A stretch of 10,383 bases of DNA from Nitrososphaerota archaeon (GTDB lineage Archaea > Thermoproteota > Nitrososphaeria > Nitrososphaerales > Nitrosopumilaceae), in NCBI GenBank assembly GCA_002730325.1, contig PBZV01000007.1, forward strand, positions 1 to 10,383, read 5' to 3'. The notes under the pieces are model-generated. The model did not search any database. It was not told the DNA's origin and worked only from the letters and a program-made list of their open reading frames with translations. The stretch's first letter is position 1. Every line of letters starts with the position of its first letter. Below are positions 4,579 to 10,383 of the stretch, one piece after another. The translations under genes and the position numbers were made by a program.

Positions 4579-6083
4579 AGAAATGCATCAAGTCCTGTTT
4601 TTTGAGATTGAGAGTCTTGATTTTTCTCTAAAAATTTTGTCATCTTTTTGCCCATTTCCTTTGATGCAGTAATCTTTCTCTTCCCAATCCAATAATAGGT
4701 CTCATCAATAGTATTTTTTGCAATTAACACTACAAGTTTTCCAGTATCTTTACGTCCAGTTCTACCACGTCTCTGGATAAATCGAATGGAACTTGGAACA
4801 TTATCATAAAAGATGACTTGATTTACTTCTGCAATATCTAATCCTTCTTCTCCAACACGAGTTGCAACTAAAACTTGAAAAATACCATCACGAAATTTCT
4901 GGACAGTTTCAATCTGTTTTTTCTGTTTAAGTCCAGTTTCCCCTGCTTTACCAATTAAAATTCCAGCAGAAACACCCATTTCAATTAATTTGTTGTAAAT
5001 TAGATCAACAGAATCACGGTAACTAGTAAAGATTAATGCCTTTCCAGGAACCGTGTCAAGAATTTCTTTTAGTTTGGGAATTTTAGAATGTTCAATTCCT
5101 TGAGTTTGTGCTTTTTTTGCGAGAACAAGTGCCTGAGTAAAATTTGGATCAACTTCAAAAAGTTCTTTGACCCCAATTCCTTTTTTTGATTGTGCGCGGT
5201 CACAAAATTTGAGAAAAGGAGTAATTCCATGAACCTCAAGCATGTTTAATGCATAATGAATTCTAATTGCAGTAAAGAGAGGTTTTGCAGAACGTCTATT
5301 TTGATTTAAAACAAATTGTCTAATTCTAAGTAATGCCGAAAGAGACTGTTGTTGTGCCAACTTAATTCCATTTTCACGTAGAGCATCATATCTTTGGTCA
5401 AGGGCAGATTTTAACAAAGTTTGGATTGTTTTAAGTTCATTTGGAAGTTCAACATTTACCCATTGAGTGTCAGTCTCTTGAGTATAGGGCTTCACATCAG
5501 GACTATCTTCAGTCCTTTCTGCAACACTTGCAATTTTGAGTTTTGTGAGAATTTCGGTTGCTTTTTGTTTTTCACTAGGTAAAGTTGCAGTCATTCCAAC
5601 AATTCGTGCAGTTGAATTTTCAAAATACTGAGCAATTCCAGAATATGCATAATCACCAACGGTTCTATGAACTTCATCAAAAATTACTAAAACAAATTGA
5701 TCAGGAGATATAATTCCTCGTGCAAAATCATTTCTTGCAATTTCAGGAGTAGCACAAATAACACTATTACCCCAGAGTTTGGTTCGTTTTTGAATTGTAT
5801 CCTCTCCAGTAATTAATGAAATGTCATCCAAAGTTAGATTTTTTTGTAAGAATTCATAATGTTGGTTTACCAAGACTCTAGTTGGGGCTAAAAACAATAT
5901 TCCACCGGTGCCCTTTGCAAGATACTCTGCAATGACATTTAATGCAATTGCTGTTTTTCCAAGTCCAGTTGGTAAAACAATAATACAATTCTCATCAACG
6001 GCCTGATTTGCAAGATTAATTTGATAGTCTCTTTTTTCAATTGAATCTTTTTCAACATATTTTTTCTCAAGGAAATGAATCAT
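4575..6083 (-). CDS. hef: Hef-like superfamily 2 DNA helicase with C-terminal PIP-like motif
   Basis: A protein of 502 residues from the ATG at 6083; the frame extends to 6131, but the extra residues are hydrophobic and unlike the family, and an ATAAAATC element lies about 29 bases before 6083. Helicase motifs in order: RDYQINLA (Q/motif 0), LPTGLGKT (Walker A, about 37-44), LAPTRVLV (Ia), DEVH (136-139), TATLPS (165-170), a helical insertion between the two RecA folds (about 185-335) as in Hef/FANCM, ALIFTSYRDSV (IV), VATRVGEEGLDIAEV (V), and QRRGRTGR (437-444, VI). Hef remodels stalled forks and branched DNA. The XPF nuclease half found in euryarchaeal Hef is absent. The last eight residues, KTGLDAFL, resemble a PCNA-interacting peptide and almost match the polymerase tail encoded nearby. 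It is divergent from the deaminase-polymerase operon. Confidence 0.9.
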   Translation of the reverse strand: MIHFLEKKYVEKDSIEKRDYQINLANQAVDENCIIVLPTGLGKTAIALNVIAEYLAKGTGGILFLAPTRVLVNQHYEFLQKNLTLDDISLITGEDTIQKRTKLWGNSVICATPEIARNDFARGIISPDQFVLVIFDEVHRTVGDYAYSGIAQYFENSTARIVGMTATLPSEKQKATEILTKLKIASVAERTEDSPDVKPYTQETDTQWVNVELPNELKTIQTLLKSALDQRYDALRENGIKLAQQQSLSALLRIRQFVLNQNRRSAKPLFTAIRIHYALNMLEVHGITPFLKFCDRAQSKKGIGVKELFEVDPNFTQALVLAKKAQTQGIEHSKIPKLKEILDTVPGKALIFTSYRDSVDLIYNKLIEMGVSAGILIGKAGETGLKQKKQIETVQKFRDGIFQVLVATRVGEEGLDIAEVNQVIFYDNVPSSIRFIQRRGRTGRKDTGKLVVLIAKNTIDETYYWIGKRKITASKEMGKKMTKFLEKNQDSQSQKTGLDAFL

Positions 6084-6211
6084 GATATAAAAGAAAACCA
6101 GAAGTATTGATTTTATGTTTTCGTGTAACAAAATACTACGTCTTGCTCAATTTTGAACAGAAAATTAATTTCTATTAAGATAGAGTACTTTTTGCAAGAC
6201 AATTTTTTAGG

Positions 6212-6219
6212 TTTTATAA
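6212..6219 (+). promoter_or_regulatory. TATA-like box for the deaminase-polymerase operon
   Basis: TTTTATAA, centred at about 6215. With the usual 26-base spacing, transcription would start near 6242, downstream of the ATG at 6232 and 14 bases before the ATG at 6256, which favours the latter as the start. An alternative AT-rich element at about 6200-6207 would suit 6232. Confidence 0.45.
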
Positions 6220-6224
6220 CGTGA

Positions 6225-6236
6225 TCCATATATGGA
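6225..6236. promoter_or_regulatory. 12-bp palindrome between TATA box and operon start (possible operator)
   Basis: TCCATATATGGA is a perfect 12-base palindrome lying just after the TATA-like box of the deaminase-polymerase operon and covering the upstream candidate ATG at 6232. A dimeric regulator bound here would block transcription initiation. It is short and AT-rich in the centre, so it may be chance. Confidence 0.3.
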
Positions 6237-6255
6237 GCACTCAAACAGAAAGGTC

Positions 6256-6780
6256 ATGAGTACTTTTGAAAGACCAAATTGGGATGAATATTTTATGCTT
6301 CAAGCAGAACTTGCAAAAATGCGATCAAATTGTGTTACAAGGCAAGTAGGAGCAGTTATTGTTAGAAATCACAGACAATTAGCAACAGGATATAACGGAA
6401 CCCCTCCAGGAATTAAGAATTGTTTTGATGGAGGATGTAAACGGTGTCAAGATAGAATGGAGGGCAAAATAAAATCAGGTGCATCATTAGATAGGTGTCT
6501 ATGCAATCATGCAGAAGCAAATGCCATCATGCATTGTGCAATTTTAGGAATTGAAGCAGGAACTGAAGGCGCAATTCTGTACACCACATTTGTACCATGT
6601 CTGGAATGCACCAAAATGGCAATAACAATAGGAATTAGAAAGTTTGTTTGTCTTGATTCTTACCCTGAAACTGATTTTGATTTGTTAGCAGAAGCAGGAG
6701 TTGAAGTAATCCACTTAGATAAAAGTAAAATTACAAAATGGGCAAAAGAACTGGTAAGCAAATACGAAAAATCTGAGTAA
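6256..6780 (+). CDS. Deoxycytidylate (dCMP) deaminase
   Basis: A zinc-dependent deaminase of 174 residues from the ATG at 6256 (182 from the ATG at 6232). HAEANAI holds the zinc-binding His and catalytic Glu (H85, E87 in the shorter numbering), and PCLECTKMAI holds the two zinc-binding Cys (C115, C118). The N-terminal RPNWDEYFM and the VGAVIVRN...TGYNGTPPG region are typical of dCMP deaminases of the ComEB type, as is the Cys-rich insert CFDGGCKRCQ...RCLC before the active site, which may hold a second, structural zinc. The enzyme turns dCMP into dUMP for dTTP synthesis in the cytosol. The start at 6256 is preferred because family similarity begins there and the TATA-like box suits it. It ends two bases before the DNA polymerase start, so the two are almost certainly co-transcribed. 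Confidence 0.92.
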   Translation: MSTFERPNWDEYFMLQAELAKMRSNCVTRQVGAVIVRNHRQLATGYNGTPPGIKNCFDGGCKRCQDRMEGKIKSGASLDRCLCNHAEANAIMHCAILGIEAGTEGAILYTTFVPCLECTKMAITIGIRKFVCLDSYPETDFDLLAEAGVEVIHLDKSKITKWAKELVSKYEKSE

Positions 6781-6782
6781 AA

Positions 6783-9341
6783 ATGCAAGTAAGAGTAGCA
6801 GAAACTGAAAAAATTGAAAACATGTTACCAGCTATGTTGGTATCAGCAACATATGATAGTAATTCAAAAACAGTTGTTCTAAAATTTTATGAACCAGAAT
6901 CACAAAAATTAATTTTGTGGAAAGATCAAACGGGTCACAAACCATATTGTTATTCAAGATTAGCACCAGATGAACTTGATTTTCTTCAAGAACGGGATGA
7001 CGTATTAGAAATAAAATCTGTTAAACGTTATGATTTGATCAAAGATAAAGAAATTGATATGTCAAAAATTACAGCCGCAGACCCTTTAGCAATTGGAGGG
7101 ACAACAGGTGATAAGAGTATTAGAAATATAATTGAAACATGGGAATCAGACATAAAATATTATGAAAATTATTTGTATGATAGACGATTAATTGTTGGAA
7201 AATATTATGAAATTATCAAGGGAGAAGTAAAACCTCATGATTTAGAAATTTCAGATGAAGTGAAAATTGCGTTGAAAAGTCTGCTTTGGGATAAAGTAGA
7301 CAGTGAAAGTATGGTAGATTCTGAACAATTCAAAGAATACATTTCAGAGTGGGCAGAACTTCTTAACCAACCTATTCCAAAAATAAAAAGACTAAGTGTA
7401 GATATTGAAGTAGAAGCGGAAATTGGAAGAATTCCAGACCCAAAACTTGCTGAAAAAAAGATTACCGCAATAGGGCTCAAAGGAAGTGATGGGTTTGACC
7501 AGATTTTTGTGCTCAAAACTGAAGGGACTGAACAGGGTAACAATGAATTGGATTCTAAAATCAAAATAACATTTTATGATTTAGATAAAGAAAAAGAAAT
7601 GATAGAAGATGCATTTGAAATAATCAAAAGTTTTCCATTTGTTGTAACATACAATGGAGACGAATTTGATTTACCATATCTCTACAATAGAGCAGAAAGA
7701 TTAGGGACCAAAAATTCAGAAAACCCATTTTACATGATGAGAGATTCAGCAACACTACGGCATGGAGTTCATATTGATTTGTATAGAACATTGTCAAATA
7801 GATCATTTCAAATCTATGCGTTTAGTCAAAAGTATACTAGTTTCTCATTAAATGCGGTTTCAAAAGCACTACTTGGGAAAGAAAAAATAGATTATGGATT
7901 AAAATTTGATGAATTAACACTGTACCAGACTGCAAATTATTGTTATAATGATGCATTGTTGACATATGAGCTTACGAGTTTCAACAATGATTTATTGATG
8001 AATTTACTAATAATTATTGCAAGAATTGGAAGAATGCCAATTGACGATATTGCAAGGATGGGAGTTTCACAATGGATTAGAAGTTTACTGTATTCAGAAC
8101 ATAGAAAAGACAATTATCTAATTCCAAAAAGGGCAGAACTAGAACAAAGATCAGAAGGAGTAATGTCTGATGCAGTAATTAAAGACAAAAAGTACAGAGG
8201 AGGTTTAGTTGTAGAACCAAAAGAAGGGATTCATTTTGATGTAGTTGTGATGGACTTTGCAAGTCTATATCCAAGCATCATCAAAGTTAGAAATTTATCA
8301 TATGAAACAGTCAGATGTCCCCATGAAGAGTGTAAAAAAAATACAATTCCAGGAACAAATCATTGGGCATGCACAAAAAAGAATGGACTTACTGCATTAA
8401 TTATTGGATCCTTAAGAGATTTGAGAGTAAATTATTACAAGAGTTTATCGAAAAAAGAAACACTTACTGAACAACAGAGACAACAATACACAGTAGTCAG
8501 TCAAGCACTCAAAGTAATTTTGAATGCAAGTTATGGGGTAATGGGTGCAGAAATTTTTCCACTATATTTTTTGCCGGCAGCAGAATCAACTACAGCCATT
8601 GGACGACATACAATTCTTGAGACAATTAAAAAATGTGAAAGTACAGGGATTGAAGTTTTGTATGGAGATACAGATTCATTGTTTATCAAAAATCCAACTA
8701 CTGAACAAATCAATTCAGTGATAGAACAAGCAAAAAAAGATCATGGTGTAGATTTAGAAATTGATAAAACTTACAGATATTGTGTACTAAGTAATAGAAA
8801 GAAAAACTATCTTGGAGTTACAAAAGATGGAAAAGTGGATGTAAAGGGGTTAACAGGAAAAAAGTCACACACACCAGGGTTTATCAAGAATTTGTTTTAT
8901 GAATTGGTTGACGTGTTATCTAAAGTTCAAACTATGGACGATTTTACAAATGCAAAAAAGGAAATTTCTGAAAAAATTGCCATATGTGGTAAAAAAATAG
9001 AGTCTAAAGAAATTCCACTAGAAGAATTAGCATTCAATGTAATGCTTAGTAAAGCACCATCAGAATATGTAAAAACAATTCCTCAACACATTAGAGCTGC
9101 AAGACAACTTGAATCAATTAGACAAATAAAAAAAGGAGACAGGATATCATTTATCAAAATTTTAAACAAACCAGGAGTCAAACCAGTAGAATTGGCAAAA
9201 AAAGAAGAGATGGATTCAAAAAAATATATGGAATTTTTAGAATCCACACTTGAACAAATCACATCGTCGATGAATTTAGATTTTGATACAATATTAGGAA
9301 AACCAAAACAAACAGGATTAGATGAATTTTTCTGGAGTTAA
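6783..9341 (+). CDS. polB: Family B DNA polymerase (replicative type)
   Basis: A full-length protein of 852 residues, the usual size for archaeal PolB. The proofreading exonuclease is intact: Exo I D207-I-E209, Exo II N291-G-D-E-F-D296, Exo III Y386-C-Y-N-D390. Polymerase motifs: A, DFASLYPSI (D491); B, K577...N581-A-S-Y-G585; C, YGDTDS (627-632; D629, D631); and the KKxY site at 673-676. Between A and B lies a Cys-containing segment (C512, C517, C530) with HEEC, NHWACTK and IGSLRDLRV, the pattern of crenarchaeal PolB1-type enzymes. The C-terminal QTGLDEFF (843-850) is a textbook PIP box for the sliding clamp PCNA. It should act in chromosome replication or repair synthesis. Archaeal family B polymerases commonly stall at template uracil, which makes linkage to a dUMP-producing deaminase notable. 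The ATG lies two bases after the deaminase stop. Confidence 0.96.
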   Translation: MQVRVAETEKIENMLPAMLVSATYDSNSKTVVLKFYEPESQKLILWKDQTGHKPYCYSRLAPDELDFLQERDDVLEIKSVKRYDLIKDKEIDMSKITAADPLAIGGTTGDKSIRNIIETWESDIKYYENYLYDRRLIVGKYYEIIKGEVKPHDLEISDEVKIALKSLLWDKVDSESMVDSEQFKEYISEWAELLNQPIPKIKRLSVDIEVEAEIGRIPDPKLAEKKITAIGLKGSDGFDQIFVLKTEGTEQGNNELDSKIKITFYDLDKEKEMIEDAFEIIKSFPFVVTYNGDEFDLPYLYNRAERLGTKNSENPFYMMRDSATLRHGVHIDLYRTLSNRSFQIYAFSQKYTSFSLNAVSKALLGKEKIDYGLKFDELTLYQTANYCYNDALLTYELTSFNNDLLMNLLIIIARIGRMPIDDIARMGVSQWIRSLLYSEHRKDNYLIPKRAELEQRSEGVMSDAVIKDKKYRGGLVVEPKEGIHFDVVVMDFASLYPSIIKVRNLSYETVRCPHEECKKNTIPGTNHWACTKKNGLTALIIGSLRDLRVNYYKSLSKKETLTEQQRQQYTVVSQALKVILNASYGVMGAEIFPLYFLPAAESTTAIGRHTILETIKKCESTGIEVLYGDTDSLFIKNPTTEQINSVIEQAKKDHGVDLEIDKTYRYCVLSNRKKNYLGVTKDGKVDVKGLTGKKSHTPGFIKNLFYELVDVLSKVQTMDDFTNAKKEISEKIAICGKKIESKEIPLEELAFNVMLSKAPSEYVKTIPQHIRAARQLESIRQIKKGDRISFIKILNKPGVKPVELAKKEEMDSKKYMEFLESTLEQITSSMNLDFDTILGKPKQTGLDEFFWS

Positions 9342-9342
9342 A

Positions 9343-9630
9343 ATGGAAATAGACGGAACATTGTTAACAATTTTAGGAGTATCTGCAGGAGTCTTAATCC
9401 TTACTGGATGGATAGAACAAATCTACAAGGGATATAAAACAAAGAGCCTAAAAGATGTCTCAAAATTTTTGATGATATTTATCGCTGCAGGTTCAATTCT
9501 ATGGCTAACATACGGATTCATTGTTTCAGATGTTTTCATTATTGGGACAAATGCAGCAGGATTAACTCTAATGATTATAGTTTCAATCATGAAAAAAGTG
9601 TATGACAGTAGATTAAAAAATTCAAATTAA
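9343..9630 (+). CDS. SemiSWEET-like (MtN3/PQ-loop family) membrane protein
   Basis: A membrane protein of 95 residues with three hydrophobic helices (about 6-24, 41-61 and 64-84). The segment GWIEQIYKGYKTKSLKDVS corresponds to the PQ-loop end of helix 1 and the following turn, with EQ in place of PQ, and the later LWLTYGFI and IGTNAAGLTLMI match helices 2 and 3 of SemiSWEET sugar transporters, which work as dimers. Transport of a small sugar across the cell membrane is the family role; the substrate here is unknown. The ATG at 9343 is chosen because GGAG lies five bases before it, it follows the polymerase stop by one base, and an upstream in-frame ATG at 9322 falls inside the polymerase gene. 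A transporter at the end of a DNA synthesis operon is unexpected; it may simply be co-transcribed. Confidence 0.82.
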   Translation: MEIDGTLLTILGVSAGVLILTGWIEQIYKGYKTKSLKDVSKFLMIFIAAGSILWLTYGFIVSDVFIIGTNAAGLTLMIIVSIMKKVYDSRLKNSN

Positions 9631-9631
9631 G

Positions 9632-9640
9632 AATTAAATA
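9632..9640 (+). promoter_or_regulatory. TATA-like element for the triosephosphate isomerase gene
   Basis: AATTAAATA centred about 28 bases before the ATG at 9664, directly after the stop of the SemiSWEET-like gene. It would give the isomerase its own leaderless message. Confidence 0.4.
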
Positions 9641-9663
9641 CAATAGAAGTAGATTCAAAAAAG

Positions 9664-10320
9664 ATGTTTATCATAAATTGTAAAAACTATGAAGAAATTT
9701 CGGGAGACAAAATAACCAAATTTGTAAAAACTGCAGAAAAAGTTGCAAAAAAGTTCAAAGTAAAAATTGCAATTGCACCACCTCAACATTTGATTGGAGT
9801 AGTATCAAACAGTTCAATTCCAATTTTGTCTCAACACATAGATGATTCAAAGGTAGGAAGTACTACAGGTTTTATGATTCCGGAATTATTAAAAAAATCT
9901 AATGTGAAGGGTTCTTTGATTAATCATAGCGAACATAGAATTTCAAGTAAAGAGATCCAAAAACTTGTTTTAAAATTAAAAGAATTGAAAATGATCTCAA
10001 TTGTTTGTGTAAAAGATGTTGCAGAGGCAAAAAAATACGCAAAACTAAATCCAGATTATATTGCAATTGAGCCACCTGAATTAATTGGATCAGGGAAAGC
10101 TGTTTCTAATGAAAAACCAGAATTAATTACAAATGCTGCAAAAGCAGTAAAAGAAGCAAATAACAAAACAAAACTTCTTTGTGGGGCAGGAATTGTTTCA
10201 GGAGAAGATGTTTCCAAAGCTGCAGAGTTAGGATCAAAGGGAATTTTGGTAGCCAGTGGAATAATTAAAGCAAAAAACTGGAATAAAATAATTTCAGAAT
10301 TTGCCAAGGCATTAGTTTAA
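9664..10320 (+). CDS. tpiA: Triosephosphate isomerase, archaeal short type
   Basis: A cytosolic TIM-barrel enzyme of 218 residues, shorter than the roughly 250 residues of bacterial and eukaryotic forms, as expected for the archaeal type, which is usually tetrameric. Catalytic residues are in place: N5 and K7 in INCKNY, H88 in LINHSEHR, and E136 in IAIEPPELIGSG, which also forms the mobile lid loop. The phosphate-binding CGAGIVSGEDVSKA (about 173-186) and GILVASGII (about 193-201) are conserved. It interconverts dihydroxyacetone phosphate and glyceraldehyde 3-phosphate; in autotrophic thaumarchaea this serves gluconeogenesis. It has its own TATA-like element, so it need not depend on the polymerase operon. 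Confidence 0.95.
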   Translation: MFIINCKNYEEISGDKITKFVKTAEKVAKKFKVKIAIAPPQHLIGVVSNSSIPILSQHIDDSKVGSTTGFMIPELLKKSNVKGSLINHSEHRISSKEIQKLVLKLKELKMISIVCVKDVAEAKKYAKLNPDYIAIEPPELIGSGKAVSNEKPELITNAAKAVKEANNKTKLLCGAGIVSGEDVSKAAELGSKGILVASGIIKAKNWNKIISEFAKALV

Positions 10321-10323
10321 AAA
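10316..10323 (+). promoter_or_regulatory. TATA-like element overlapping the tpiA stop codon
   Basis: TTTAAAAA covers the end of the isomerase gene and is centred about 29 bases before the ATG at 10349, so it may serve the gene that runs off the right edge. Confidence 0.25.
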
Positions 10324-10348
10324 GCCAAAAAAATTTAGAAAATTTCGT

Positions 10349-10383
10349 ATGGTAAAAACAAAACCAGTTTATGCATTTGAAGA
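10349..10383 (+). CDS. Start of a gene cut by the window edge, possibly pyruvate phosphate dikinase
   Basis: Only 11 complete codons are visible, reading MVKTKPVYAFE, 28 bases after the isomerase stop in the same direction. The string VYAFE resembles the N-terminus of pyruvate phosphate dikinases, which start with a short VYxFxEG-type strand before the ATP-grasp region. That enzyme makes phosphoenolpyruvate and would fit with triosephosphate isomerase in gluconeogenesis. Eleven residues cannot settle the identity; that a gene starts here is more certain than its name. Confidence 0.4.
   Translation, partial: MVKTKPVYAFE

Noticed and set aside
7235..7806. Two minus-strand open frames within the polymerase gene
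   Set aside because: Shadows of the polymerase exonuclease region; low-complexity translations without motifs.
1..10383. Mobile element, defence system, CRISPR array or prophage
   Set aside because: No transposase, integrase, direct-repeat array, terminal inverted repeats or phage-like gene was found; the genes are core metabolic, replication and small conserved archaeal proteins.

Overview
The window is AT-rich (roughly one third G+C by eye), densely packed archaeal DNA that looks like a marine ammonia-oxidising thaumarchaeon (Nitrosopumilus or a close relative). This rests on a single-domain parvulin resembling the Nitrosopumilus/Cenarchaeum enzymes, a crenarchaeal-type family B DNA polymerase with a C-terminal PCNA-binding tail, a Hef-type helicase without its nuclease half, a short archaeal triosephosphate isomerase, and TATA-like boxes about 26 bases upstream of many start codons, as expected for leaderless archaeal transcripts. 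All taxonomic statements are inference from protein and promoter character; no search was run.

Left part (1-3060): the end of an asparagine-synthase-like gene with a zinc-ribbon tail runs off the left edge. It meets tail to tail a 48-residue YHS-domain gene that is easily missed. Next on the minus strand are a small thaumarchaeal conserved protein and a UbiA-family (MenA-like) prenyltransferase. Between those two lies an open frame encoding a Cys-rich zinc-ribbon-like peptide with no standard start codon. A divergent small zinc-ribbon gene and a DUF2203-type gene follow, again stop against stop.

Middle (3060-6230): an overlapping pair (unknown 92-residue protein plus FMN-binding split-barrel protein), the parvulin, and a helical protein of unknown function run on the plus strand. 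They converge on the minus-strand Hef-like helicase, with a 4-base stop overlap.

Right part (6230-10383): a probable operon of dCMP deaminase, DNA polymerase B and a SemiSWEET-like membrane protein, with 2- and 1-base gaps. Triosephosphate isomerase follows, and then the first codons of another gene, possibly pyruvate phosphate dikinase, which would fit gluconeogenesis. Deaminase and polymerase are joined by nucleotide supply and DNA synthesis. The helicase reading away from the same 100-190 base divergent region carries nearly the same C-terminal PCNA-binding motif as the polymerase, so this block looks like a replication/repair neighbourhood.

No rRNA, tRNA, CRISPR array, insertion sequence or phage gene was seen. 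The region is mainly core genome. The most unusual items are small: the YHS microgene, the start-less zinc-ribbon frame, the matching PIP tails, the stop-overlap packing, and a palindrome in the deaminase-polymerase promoter.
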